DNA of 64,000 nucleotides, taken from Carettochelys insculpta. Taxonomy: Eukaryota; Chordata; Testudines; Carettochelyidae. The notes beneath the pieces are model-generated. The model had not been told where the DNA came from, searched no databases, and worked only from the letters and a program-made list of their open reading frames with translations. The DNA lies in assembly GCF_033958435.1 (NCBI RefSeq), contig NC_134152.1, positions 13,626,001 to 13,690,000 of the forward strand, in the 5' to 3' direction. Positions within the stretch are counted from its first letter, which is position 1, and each line of letters opens with the position of its first letter. The position numbers and the translations under genes are program-made. Shown here one piece after another: positions 43,878-54,551 of the stretch.

Positions 43878-44212
43878 CTGAAGGTGAGCTCTAAAAGAGA
43901 TGGAGAGAAAGTGTTCTCAGTAGTGACAGATAGCAGAACAAGGGATAATGGTTTGAAGTTACAGAAAGAGAGGGGTAGGTTGGATATTAGGAAAAACTAC
44001 TTCACCAGGAAGGTGGTGAAGCACTGGACTGTGTTGCCTAGGGAGGTGATGGAATCGCCATCCCTAGAGGTTTTTAAGTCCTGGCTTGACAAGGTTCTGG
44101 CTGGGATGACTTAGTTGGGGTTGATCCTGCTTGAAGCAGGGGGCAGGACTAGATGACCTCCTGAGGTCCCTTCCAGCCCTATGATTTTATGATTCTATGA
44201 CTACGTTGGTCC

Positions 44213-45150
44213 ATCTTTAAATCCTCAAATGCCTCCTCTGTGGCTGGGGTCCAGTTCACCACCTCAGGGCCTTGGGCTTTCTTGAGGTCTGTTGGGGGCA
44301 CATTCTAGATGCAATGTGGAGAATGAATCTTTGATAGTACCCCACAAGTCCCAGGAATGCCGACACCTTTCTTCCGGAGTGACCGAGGCCACTTTTGTAT
44401 TGCTGCTACTTGTTTAATTGGGCCTTACTATGCCCCTTCCCACGATGTACCCCAAATATCTTGTTTCTGTTAGCCCTATAGCACATTTTGCCAGATTTGT
44501 CGTGAGGCCGGCTTCTCTCAGGGTGTTTAACTCTGCCTCTACCTTCTTCAGGTGAGTGTCCCAGTCTGGGCTATAGCTAACGACATCATCAAGATAAGCT
44601 CCAGCTTAGGCACAGTGTGGCCATAATAACTTATACATTAGCAATTGGAATGTCACGGGGTCTCCATGTAACCTAAATGGGAGGACGGTGTACTGATATA
44701 GGCCCTCTTTTCTCTGGCTTCCCAGGCCAAGGGAATCTGACAGTATCCCTTTGTCAGGTCGAGGGTAGACAGGAAGAGGGCCTTTCCCAATTGATCTATC
44801 AATTCATCAATACGTGGTATAGGGTATGTGTGAAATTTGGACACTTCATTTAGCTTTTGGAAATCATTACAAAACTGGAGGCTGCCATCTAGCTTAGGCA
44901 CCAAGATGATTGGGTTGGACCACTGCTATGGGACTCCTCAATAATGCCCAGATCCAGCATCCTCTGCACCTCACTTTGGACCTCCTCCTGTTTCACCTCT
45001 GGGAGTCTGTAAGGCCTCACATGTACCCTTACCCCTGGGTCGGTGACAATGTGGTGTTCCACTCCATGGTTCATCTGGGGTTTTCTGAAAATACATCTGA
45101 GTGTCACTTCAACATGTTGAAGACCTCCCCCCATTGGTCAGTGTTTAACT
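44213..45150 (-). pseudogene. Gypsy-2 reverse transcriptase
   Basis: Minus strand 45134-44889: VEHHIVTDPGVRVHVRPYRL, EVQRMLDLGIIEESHS. Then 44904-44653: MVPKLDGSLQFCNDFQKLNE, TYPIPRIDELIDQLG, LFLSTLDLTKGYCQIPL, the fingers and first catalytic block. Later text in other frames runs through the palm to a TPATEEAFEDLK block at about 44270-44220, just before RNase H would start; there CR1 DNA begins. A stop near 44925 and frameshifts after 44650 break it. RT follows integrase on this strand, as in Gypsy-1. Confidence 0.85.
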
Positions 45151-45426
45151 ATGGGGAGATTCCCACCTGCCTCTCTTGGCCTTCCTCTGGCACCAACATG
45201 CTCAGGTTGGCTGGCTCCCTTCCTGGTCCCACCAAGGTTTTAGTAAGTCAATATGGTAGCTCTGCTCAGTCTTCCGACGATCTGGTTGTTATACCTTGTA
45301 GTTTACCTCCCCTATAGCCTCAGCTACCTGGTAGGGGCCCTACCACTGTACAAGGTGCTTGCTGTCCACTGTCAGGACCAATACCATTGCCTGGTTCCCC
45401 GCTTTGAACTTCGGGATGGTCATCTG

Positions 45427-46520
45427 TCAGTTATAGTATGCTTGCTGGGTTTCTTGGACCTGCTCTATGTGCTCCCGGATGATGGGTTTAACCTTGGTGG
45501 TCCGGTCCTTCATCTGGAGAACTTGCTCGATGATATTGTGCCCATAGCTTGGCTGCTTCTCCCAGGTCTCTTTGGCAAGGTCCAGGATATCTTGAGGGTT
45601 CAGCCCATACAATAGCTTGAATGGAGAAAACCCTGTGGAGTCCTGAGGAACCTCTCAGACAGCAAACATTAGGTATGGGAGCAGGGCATCCCAGTCTTTC
45701 CTATCATGGCTGACTACCTTGCAGATCATGCTTTTGAGGGTGTGGTTGAACCGTCTGACAAGGCCATCTGTCTGTGGATGGTATACGGACGTCCTCAGGG
45801 CCCAGATGTGGAGCAGTGTGCACAAATCTTTCACCAGCTTGGAGACAAAGAGTGTACCCTGGTCTATTAATATCTCCCAGGGGATTCCAACTCTGGCGAA
45901 GATCTGTACTAGCTCCCTCACGATAGTCTTTGAGATGGCACTATGCAGGGGTACCATCTCTGTATATCAGTGGCATAGTCCAGGACTACCAATATGTACT
46001 GCTGTCCTCGGGCTGCCCTCTCCAGTGGGCCAACTAGATTCATAGCCATCCATTCAAAGGGGACCTCAATAATGGGTAGGAACAGCCATGGGGCTCTCAG
46101 ATGAGGCTGTGGCCCAAGCAGCTGGCATTCAGGGAAGGAGGCACAGTAACACTGGACTTCTACATATATCCCAGGTCAAAAGAACCTCCACAAGATCCAG
46201 TTTAAGGTCTTCTCGACCCCGAGGTGACCCCCCGCCCGACAGATGGCTATGGGTTAAGTCCCTCACCGCCCTTCAATGTTTTTGGGGCACCAGGAGTTGC
46301 CCTACCAGCTGGTCCTGTACTTTCCCTAGATGGTATAGTAGATCCCCTCGACTATATAGTATGGTCTCTGTCCTTTGGCCCTTCCCTCCACAGGTACCCC
46401 ATTCATCTCCACTACCTCCCGGTGTATATTTTGGTATACCGGGTCTTCAGCCTGTTCTTTTGTAAAGTTTGGGAGGGAGGACCCTATATTCTCAAGCTTG
46501 GAGGGAGCTCCCTCCTCTTC
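45427..46520 (-). pseudogene. Gypsy-2 integrase
   Basis: Minus strand: an N-terminal linker in 46500-46326 (NFTKEQAEDPVYQNIHREVV), a degenerate zinc region to about 46020, QYILVVLDYAT (first Asp, about 45990), ISKTIVRELVQIFARV, EILIDQGTLFVSKLV (second Asp) and TSVYHPQTDGLVRRFNHTLK, where the expected catalytic Glu is Arg. Then DWDALLPYLMFAV and, at 45612-45427, MYGLNPQDILDLAKETW and YYN. A C-terminal module reading is seen near 45300 in other frames. It is upstream of RT in transcription order. Confidence 0.85.
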
Positions 46521-46529
46521 TGATCCGGG

Positions 46530-47200
46530 GGACCCAGTACTGGGCCCGAACACAGGCTTTTCTATCTCCTGTGTCACCCTCCTCCCTGTGAGTTCAGCCT
46601 CTTCCCCCGCCAGGGCTGGTCCTGTGGTCTGGGACAGGATTCGGGTGCCCAGTCGTTTGGCTGTCCTCCTCTCAAGCCTTGACTTCCAGGGCTTCCCATG
46701 TGCAGCAGAAAGGTCCTGGGAGAATGTGTGGCAGATCAGGGGTGGCCCATCCACTCTCCCTTCCTCCATAGGCAGCAGATTGCCAAAGCCAAGGAAGTCC
46801 TGCCCTATCACTACCGGGTGGGGGATCCTCAGTACCACCCCTGCTGTTGCTCCTGCAATGTTCCCTTGAACCTCTGTTTGCATGGGGATGACTGGGATAT
46901 TCCTGTGCACTTGGCTCTAATAAGCTGGTTTTGCTCCACCAGCTGCCCTGAGACTAATGTGAGGGCACTCGCCGAGTCCACCAGGGCTGTAGTCTCCACA
47001 CCATCCATTTTAACGGGCCAGGTATACCAGTGGGGGGCTGTTGCTATGTCCACCACATCTATCAGGTTGCAGGAATCCCTCAGATCCCCACGGTTGTACT
47101 GGATGGGTTCCTCCACACTTGGACAGTGAGCTCCTATGTGCCCCAATTCCCCACACGCGAAGCACTTATACCCCACATAGGGCATCTGCCTACCCTTGGG
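46530..47200 (-). pseudogene. Gypsy-2 zinc knuckle and protease
   Basis: The frame 47389-46829 has a CCHC knuckle, CFACGELGHIGAHCP, then VDIATAPHWYTWPVKMDGVE, and the protease active-site block ALVDSASALTLVSGQLV (D-S-A instead of the usual D-S/T-G). The overlapping frame 46910-46326 continues with HPVVIGQDFLGF, the second conserved protease block, and a long acidic linker before integrase. Fusion of protease to an integrase linker, with no RT between, is directly visible here in a single 194-codon frame. Confidence 0.85.
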
Positions 47201-47389
47201 ACTGCTGTGTCTTGCTCCCGATCCTCTTACTCTAGTCCCCTCAAGTCCATTGGGGGCATCCAGTTGCCCTTCTCTCTCCTTACTCCCTTGCCCAACCCTG
47301 CGTAGGAGCTCTAATGCCCAGTCCAGAGAGCAGGAGTGGGCTGCTAGCCCCCTTGGGCTTCCTCTGCAAGGGGCCATGAGAGACCTCAT

Positions 47390-48104
47390 GTTGTTAACTG
47401 TCCCTCCACGAGAGCCACTATTTCATCATATGAGGACGGGTCATTTTGGCTGACCCATCCCCGCAGGTCTGGCAGTAGCCTCCTCATGTAACGGTCCAAC
47501 ACAATGGTCTCCAGGATCTTCTCCGGACTATTGGTCTCGGGCTGTAGCTATATTTGGGCCAGGTGGATTAAGTCAAACAGCTGGGCTCTTGAGGTTTTCC
47601 CCTCCTGGTACCTCCATTCATGGAACCTCTGGGCTCTGACAGCCGTTGTCACTCTGGTCCTGGACAGGATATCTGCCTTCAGCTGGGTATACTCTGCAGC
47701 CACCTCCTCGGGTAGGTCAAAGTAGGCCTTCTGGGCCTCTCTCCAGAGCAAAGGGGCCAGGATGTTATCCTGGACCCCTGGTCTTGGGGCCAGGCCTCCC
47801 GTATGGCCGTCCTCTCAAAGGCCAAGAGGTATGCTTCTACACTGTCCTCTCCCATCATTTTCTGGAAGTAGTTGATAGCCTGCAGGGGTCAAGTCCCATC
47901 TAGGCCATGCACACAGGCCGTCAGGGCTTTCAGCTGAGTTATGACCTCTCCCAGGGTGGCTCAATCCTGGGCAGCCTGACCCATGAGTAGCTAATTAGTC
48001 TCTTGCTGTAGCCGCAGGGCCTCCTGCTGGGTAGCTGCATATATCTGGGTGGCCTCCTGCTGCACAGCAATGGCTTGTACAAGGGCCTTCACTGCTTCCT
48101 CCAT

Positions 48105-48135
<31 letters not shown>

Positions 48136-48180
48136 GAGATGCTCTAGGTGGGTTTGCTGCAGGGTTTCATGACAGCACAC
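47390..48180 (-). pseudogene. Gypsy-2 gag with SCAN-like capsid domain
   Basis: A minus-strand frame (47751-47548) reads [49 protein letters not shown] single in-frame TAG follows, then [43 protein letters not shown]. The run RF..WRY......A...L..L then I.E.IVLDRY...LP..L..WV is the SCAN domain pattern. Upstream (48100-47760) is an alpha-helical, glutamine-rich N-terminus with AVKALVQAIAVQQEAT. A poly-A run on this strand (48106-48135) has shifted the start frame. The ATG at 48180 is plausible. Confidence 0.8.
48106..48135. repeat. Poly-T/poly-A run in gag
   Basis: About 28 T on the plus strand, near the 5' end of Gypsy-2 gag; it encodes lysines in one frame. Likely slippage expansion or an assembly-sensitive homopolymer. 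Confidence 0.9.
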
Positions 48181-48204
48181 TGACCCACCCTTGACGCCAC
48201 GTGT

Positions 48205-48832
48205 GGTATGGCTAACATCATTCCTGGGCTCTGGGCCTCTGTTCAGTCCACTGGCCCCACGGCCAGGACGCTGTTGCCCTTCTTGGGATAGGGGAGTTGG
48301 TGGTCTGGGCTAAACCTGGGCCCCACCCACTCATTCTGGTTCCGGCCCAGGGACACTGTGTGGCTGCTACTGGTGGGAAAGGACTTCTCTCACCCTGGAC
48401 ACTGCAGCTCTTCTCCCCAGGCCACTTCCCCAGACAACCCCACCCCCCGTACCTCCTCCAGGCAGTAGCAGCAGCAGCAGCACATCCTCCCCATACTGGA
48501 TCAGCTCCCCCCATGTGATCAGTTCTTTCTGGCGTCACGTTGAATCTCAGGGAGGCTTGGACAGGGGCCACAGCCCCTTGCTGCTGAGAACTCTTCCCCT
48601 CCTCTGCTGTTCCTAGAAAAACTCCCCTTGCCTCTCTTCACTCGCCTTCTATGCTCTCCTCAATCACCTCCCCCTCCCTCTGGGCAAAGCAATTTTTAAA
48701 GGCAGTCTTAAGTGGGAACAGCTGGCCCTGGGCAGCCTCCTCCCCAGCTGCTCCCACTCCATTTGTTTGCCAGTTCAACACAGCCCTGCTTTTCCCTCCT
48801 GCATTCACTCCCCCGGCCTTACCCTGTCACAG
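48205..48832 (-). repeat. Gypsy-2 5' LTR
   Basis: The outer end TGTGACAGGGTAAGGCC (minus) is at 48832; the inner end is close to CATACCACACG (about 48205). Following minus-strand bases, TGGCGTCAAGGGTGGGTC, are in primer-binding position; the tRNA cannot be assigned. A CAG-type stretch lies near 48465-48485. Confidence 0.75.
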
Positions 48833-49272
48833 AGGATATCATGTTATCTAATCGAATCTAAGAAATGTTATTTAAAGACTTCTTGTGACATAGACAAATA
48901 GGTTGACATTTACATAAACAACTAGGTTACTCTGTGGTTAGTCATGTTCATGAAACAGGGTTGTGACAAATACATATTAATTGGCAACCCGTTTTATTTT
49001 AGCTGTCATTGCAAAGGACACAGACCTGCATGAAAGACCCAAATCTTCCATAGTGTCTGCAAATGTGCCACTTCTGTTAAGCCACACAAGATGTTATGGA
49101 GAGCAAGCTGGGCCTCACTGTGATATGCAATGAAACCAAAGTGACTCTTGAGTCTCATCCCAAATCTTTCTGAACAACTGCTCCTTCTCCGAAAGCTACA
49201 GCCTGAACCTATGGCCCTCACATTGTTCATGTTATCCTGTCTGCTGCCAAGTCCTGGGAATGATAACACAGT
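48833..49272. other. Unrecognised stretch
   Basis: No recognised repeat or gene. Confidence 0.4.
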
Positions 49273-49557
49273 GGCTGCATCTACACTAGCCAAAAACTTC
49301 AAAATGGCCATGCAAATGCCATTTTGAAGTTTACTAATGCTCATAGGAATAAGGGGACTTCAAAGTAGCCGGGGTCCTTTCGAAAAGGATCCCTGTCTGG
49401 ATGAGCCACGCGGTGACGAGCCGCATCAATTTCAAAGTGCTGCAGCCACCTACATGCTTATGAGGCACTGAATATGTATTTCAGCGCTTCATTAGTAAAC
49501 TTCGAAATGGCCATTTGCATGGCCATTTCGAAGTTTTTGGCTAGTGTAGACACGGCC
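49273..49557. mobile_element. Short TIR element, TSD AGT
   Basis: Ends GGCTGCATCTACACTAGCC and GGCTAGTGTAGACACGGCC. AGT flanks at 49270-49272 and 49558-49560. The long inverted ends include CAAAAACTTC and CATTTGCATGGCCATTTCG blocks. 285 bp, non-coding. Its right half recurs at 55735-55830. Confidence 0.9.
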
Positions 49558-49689
49558 AGTATGTTTAAAAATAGGGCAATAATGGAAGGGACAATAGTGA
49601 GGAGAGATGAATGTGATGGGAAGAGAGGACCAAAGGTGAAAATAAGCTAGTCAGCATGCTAGTAAGAGACTGGCTTCCTGGGGACGGGT

Positions 49690-49882
49690 ATCAGAGTGTT
49701 AGTCTGTATCCACAAAAACAACAAGAGGTCTTGTGGCACCTTATAGACTAACAGCTATAGCTAACAGGTAAGCTCCAAATATGTAGTGCATGTAGCTTAC
49801 GAAGCAGGTCTTTGCCCACGAATGCTTATGCTCAACGTATGTTTGTCTATAAGGTGCCCCCAAGACTTCTCGTTGTTTTTGC
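49690..49882. repeat. Hairpin retroposon (inverted arms)
   Basis: Arms 49713-49753 and 49839-49881 are inverted copies containing GTCTATAAGGTGCC. The loop has GCCCACGAATGCTTATGCTC, equivalent to the ACGAAAGCTCATGCTC of the 17.3-kb insert. The left flank also has TCAGAGTGTTAGTCTGTATC, the reversed end of this family. Same layout as 1.1 and 30.4 kb. Confidence 0.75.
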
Positions 49883-52654
49883 CTGAGGACAGGGTTCTGG
49901 ATGCTCCCAGCATGCTTGGCAGTGTGGTGCCAGAGACTGGATGGCTGGCCACCCTCCCAGCCCTGAGCTTCCCCCACACTCCTAATCCTCTGCTCAGTGC
50001 CCCCCAACCCTCTGTTCTGACCAGCTCCCAAGGAGGGGATTTTGATACAATCGTGCCTGTAAGAAATGTAAGTTACTTTCACCCTTGGGGAGGACTGACT
50101 AACCTGACACCACTAAGCAGGAAGTTACCAGCACTGAAGAAAGCCTGTGGACATAGGATTCCACAGGATAGCAAATGGGAGCAGCAATATTTTCATTTAT
50201 TTGGTACAGTGACTTCCTAAAGGACTCTGTAGTGCTGCTGACTCAGAGAAGATGCTGCTGCTCTAAGAAAATGAAAGCCATACATTGAGCTCTGTGAAAA
50301 CTGGTTACGGTAGCGAAGTGACATGACTGCAAGTGCGGGGTACGTTAGGGGTCATTCACAACTAATGGTAACAGAATAGTTTCAAAGACGTCCCTGTCAA
50401 ATTCACAGCTGATTTTTCTTACCACGTGTTTTTAATAATTCACGAGCAAATATAAGTATTTTAAAGCATCCACAAAGCCACTGTGAGCAACTCTTCAGCA
50501 TCGGTAAACAAAGTATAGCCGAAGTTTAGGATTCTTAATGATTTATAATAATGGCCACGCCCCCAATTCATAAATGCCAGAATAGTTCTATTGACTTGAA
50601 CAAACCTACAATTTACATCAGTGAAAATCTGTCTGTATGTTTTTTGTAGGGATGGGAGAAAACTAAAAAGTTGACATGGCGGAGCAGTGTACATCCTATA
50701 GAGTTAAAGACCAGAAAACACCACCAAATAATCTAGTCCAGCCTCCTGCATAACGCAGGCCACCACCGTTCCCTCTAATTTCCTCCATCCATGGCAGAAT
50801 AAACATTGTTATGTGCATCCAGGCATGTGCCGATGTGCAGCATCAGTAGACACATGCTGTTGGTGCTGTGGGCACTTTGCTAATCAACTGAGTGGCACCG
50901 GAATCTCTCCTGGTCGACCACCCAAATGTTCAGTTTACAGGGAACACTGAAGACTACCTGAACTACTAACCCCAGGGTGAGGCCTAAAAGTGGTCAAAAC
51001 TTTGCGAATGTAAAACAAAGTTTAGCTCAAGGCCAAAGGCAGGCCCTGTTCATAGAACTTGGCAAAAACAGGGCTGATATTGCAAAAACGTTTGTACCTA
51101 AGAGGTACTAGGCACAGGCCATAAACACATTCCAGAAGGATGGTAACAGAACACCTCATTAACAAACGTCTTGGCACCAACACACTCCCCACAGATTACA
51201 GGGCTTTGACAGCATGATGGGTAGGGATGGTTTGATCAACCCACCATGTACCAAGTAACAACATAAGTAATGTCAGAGAGTAGCAATTTGACTAAGCCTG
51301 TCAATTAATGTGCGTTAATACCTGTGATTAATGCAGGACAGAATTATTCGGTTACAAAAAATTAATGTACAGATTTGCAGAGGGCGGGAAAACAGCATGA
51401 GCTGCTTTGGAGACTGTCTCTGGTAAGGCGCAGTACGCCAAGGACAAAAACAAATCTGAAGACATCCCAGCTCCAGCAGAAATGTAAACAAGAAGTAAAG
51501 ACCCTGACTTCCCCCTGCGTCCCTCCCTTTCCCTTGGCTCTTTCAAGGCTCACCCAAGCCACCCTCTTTTTGCCTCCTGAGTCTGGGACCAGCTGTCCCC
51601 ACACTTCTGATTCTGGAGCTGGGTCCCCCACTCCCTTTGCTTACCAGCCATCCTATTTTTACTGGGATGGTCCCTTCTTTAAGCTGTCTTACAGCCATCC
51701 CAACTTTTTTGGGACAATAGGTAGATTGTCCTGTATTTTGCTGGGCCCCTGTTGCACAGCACCCTGTGTCTCAGGATGGCAGTCCCTGCTGCCAGGGAGC
51801 ACCTCCACTGGGCAGCTGCCCCATTGCCCAGCACCCTGTGCATCTCGATAACAGCTCCTGCTGCGGGGAAGCTCCTCTGTGGGGCAGCTATCCCATTCCC
51901 CAGCAGCCCACAGTGGCAGCCCCACAGCCAGTGATCTCCAGGGGGCTGCCTCATTCCCTGGAGTCCCATGCCTAGGCAGAGACCCTTCATATAGTGGCTG
52001 CCTCGTTCCCTGGCATTCTGTGTCTTGGGGAGGCAGCTCCTGCTGCTGAGAAGTTCCTCCATGTGGTGGCTTTCCCATTCCCTGGAGCAGCAGCCTGTGC
52101 TGCCAGCGACCCCTTCTGGTCCCCCCTGCCAGGAGTCTGCAAAACCCCTTATGTTTGGCACTCCCACCAGGAGGTTGCGGACCCCCTATCCTCCACTCCC
52201 CCTCACTGGGAGGCTACAGAGCCCCCCTCTCCAGTGCCTCACAATGGGGCAGCCGCCCTCATCACACAGGAGCCCCCGATACCTGGAGGCTTGTAGGATG
52301 AAAATTTCTGAGTCAGGCCATGGTATTCTGCTAAAGACTCCCTATTCAAACCCTAAAGTCTGGAGTAGGCCTATAATCCTATACTTCAGAAACCCAGTTA
52401 GCATGAGTGGAAGGTTACCCCTGCTTGGCCTCCCCTATCTCACTCACAAGACCCAGGGAAGGTCATCCCAACTCAGACAGGGCCTTGGAGTTTGGAGGGA
52501 GGGATAGTTGCCTGAGCAACCACATTCCAAGAAGAGGCCCTGTATATGAGAACAGAGATAGGGCTTTCTCTCATCCGCTATCCCAGGCTGGTACTTAAAA
52601 ACAAACATGCTAGTGCTATATGCTGTGACTGTCTTTTGCTTTAATCTTCTAGAT
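49883..52654. other. Mostly unrecognised DNA
   Basis: No conserved gene. About 50768-50950 has inverted ends GTTCCCTCTAATTT and TTTACAGGGAACACTG, suggesting a short DNA-transposon copy. About 51690-51750 has TTTTTTGGGACAATAGG and GTCCTGTATTTTGCTGGG, resembling 22.6 and 59.3 kb. 51750-52290 is proline-codon-rich, GC-rich low-complexity DNA whose open frames on both strands (for example 51679-52167) look spurious. Confidence 0.4.
50768..50950. mobile_element. Possible short DNA-transposon copy
   Basis: CCGTTCCCTCTAATTTCC at the left and TTTACAGGGAACACTG at the right form short inverted ends. The interior is non-coding. No clear duplication was seen, so the boundaries are approximate. Confidence 0.4.
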
Positions 52655-53201
52655 CAGCGGTTCCCAAGCTTTTCCAGACAGGAGCTCATTTTGACAATTC
52701 AGGAAGACTTGGTGACCCAAGGCAATTTGAAAAGGGGGCGGTGGGGAAGACAGCAGAGCCATAATTAGCTAATTTTGAACCTAAGGCAAGATTATAAAAT
52801 TGTGCCCCATCATGTTTATTCATAATAGTTATTTCATAGAAAAGGGTAAATATATTTATAAAATACCACTACATTTACGATGGTGGAAAGGCTCGTCCCC
52901 AAACTGATCAGCTCTGACCTCCTTCCTTCCCAACCTCAGCCTCAGGCCCCCACCTTACCTGAGCTGGGCGGTGCTCCTCAGGTATGCAGTTCTCTGCCCT
53001 GCAGCTGAAATGGTGCTGGATGTAATTGATTGGCTTAAATGCCTGACAGCTGTTAATCCAATTAAGAAGTTGAGTACCGCTTCAGGAGTGTGGATGGCTT
53101 CTTAATAACCACCTGTGAAGCTGCCCAGCTTAGCCAGTGACCCTTTTGAAACATAGTCAAGACCCATGTTTGAGTCCCAACCCATAGGCTGGGAAACCCT
53201 G
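52655..53201. mobile_element. Non-autonomous hAT element, 8-bp TSD
   Basis: Begins CAGCGGTTCCCAAGC and ends GGCTGGGAAACCCTG, inverted TIRs. Flanks TTCTAGAT (52647-52654) and TTCCAGAT (53202-53209) match at 7 of 8 positions. CAG...CTG termini with 8-bp duplications define hAT. 547 bp, no transposase. Confidence 0.85.
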
Positions 53202-53859
53202 TTCCAGATAATGCACCTTGGATATGCCCATGTGAAGGCATCATCATTACTCCTGTAAACACATCATTAATCCGGTTAGACACATAGTTATCATTAAATA
53301 TCTGCTTTGTTTACGTAACTTGTTTAGGAAAACCGCCTGTACTAGAGATAAGGTGTTCTCTAAGCTACGGGCCAGGACACCATGTAACCTTTTTTAGATT
53401 ATTGGCTTATTGTGCTCATTTCGTCTTGCAGCTAGAACCTATCCAGGCTTCCATAGCACTCATGCCATTGTGTCCTCCTGCCCATCAGCATCCTATGCAC
53501 TCATCCCTCGTTCTACGAGCACAATTGGTTCCCAACTTTCTGCTTGTAGGCAAAAACTTGTAAGAGGGATGCTGAATTCCCATTAAAATACACATCAAAG
53601 TCTCTGATTGGCAAAGGAATGGCAGCATGTGACACTGCTTTTGAAAGGTAAGAGGACCTTGGGTTTGGGGAGGGAGTTTAAAGGTTAGGGGCAGTTTGGG
53701 GCCATGAGTGGAGGGAGGGTTAGAATCTGGTGGTGGGTAGGGTCTGTGGGGCGGGTCGGGGGGGTAAGGCTGCTGCAGGTTAGGTGTGTGGCTGGGAGGG
53801 GGGTGGCCAGTCCTAAATTTGATAGGTCAGGAGTGATGTGTAACTTGTTTTTACCTATG
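53202..53859. other. Unrecognised stretch
   Basis: Contains CCTCGTTCTACGAGCAC near 53504 and a G-rich tract at 53640-53800. No gene recognised. Confidence 0.4.
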
Positions 53860-54551
53860 GGCTATGTCTACACGAGCACACTATGTCAAAGTAGCCTATT
53901 TCGATGTAAGAACATCAAAATAGGCTACTTCGACACGTATTGTCTATACATGCTTCAGGGCTGGTGCCATCGACGTTCAATGACGAAGTAGCAACGGAGA
54001 ACGTTGAAAGGAGCTGCCCTGGAAGGAAGTGCGGAGCGTCCACACACACAAGCGCTCCCTGTTGAAATAAGGGGCCAGCAAAGCCCCAAGCCGCTCCCTT
54101 AACTGGCCCCTCCCAGACACACTCAGCCTGCACAGCACAAGATCCACAGAGCCGACAACCGGCTGCAGACCCTGTGCACGTAGCATGGACCCCCAGCTGC
54201 AGCGGGAGCAGCAGCCAGAAGCCCTGGGCTAAGGGCTGCTACACGTGGCAACCACGGAGCCCCGCAGGGGCTGGACAGAGCATCTCTCAACCCCTCAGCT
54301 GATGAGCGCCATGGAGGACACCACTATTTCGACATAGCGGGATGTGGATCGTCTACACACGCTCTACTTCGACGTTGAATGTTGAAGTAGGGCATTATTC
54401 CCATCTTCGGCTAGGAATAGCGATTTCGACGTCTTGCCACCTAACGTCAATTTTGAACGTCGAAATAGCACAAGGTGCATGTAGACGCGACGCATACTAT
54501 TTCGATGTTGTGCCAGCTACTTCGAAGTAGCTGGCTAGTGTAGACACACCC
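53860..54551. mobile_element. TIR element (~0.69 kb), TSD ATG
   Basis: Left end GGCTATGTCTACACGAGCAC, right end TAGTGTAGACACACCC. ATG flanks at 53857-53859 and 54552-54554. The interior matches 29426-30082 and 38514-39223, for example GCCATGGAGGACACCACTAT, but is more diverged. Non-coding. Confidence 0.85.

Larger units (their letters stand above)
40783..44212 (+). mobile_element. CR1 3' copy (+) in Gypsy-2, itself split
   Basis: Two pieces, 40783-40867 and about 43878-44212, join in frame: ELGLFSLQ-type text and the first part of the AAFNLL block in the first, then LKVSSKRDGEKVFSVVTDSR, VVKHWTVLPREVMESPSLEV and the CR1 tail ATGATTTTATGATTCTATG in the second. The original insertion was a 5'-truncated CR1 end of about 420 bp between Gypsy RT and RNase H. 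Confidence 0.85.
40177..48832 (-). mobile_element. Gypsy-2: Gmr1-like Gypsy retrotransposon, interrupted
   Basis: Minus-strand element with 5' LTR ending at 48832 (TGTGACAGGG start) and a matching 3' LTR start at 40351. Order on the minus strand: gag with SCAN-like segment, zinc knuckle, protease, integrase, RT, RNase H, the same as Gypsy-1. Between RT and RNase H lies 3.4 kb of foreign CR1 DNA (40783-44212). Without that insertion the element would be about 5.2 kb. The 3' LTR is truncated by the LTR at 39576-40176. Confidence 0.9.

Noticed and set aside
46375..46869. 164-codon plus-strand frame
   Set aside because: Antisense to the Gypsy-2 protease-integrase linker, which has recognisable motifs on the minus strand.
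51679..52167. 162-codon minus-strand frame
   Set aside because: Lies in GC-rich low-complexity DNA with overlapping frames on both strands and no recognisable motif.
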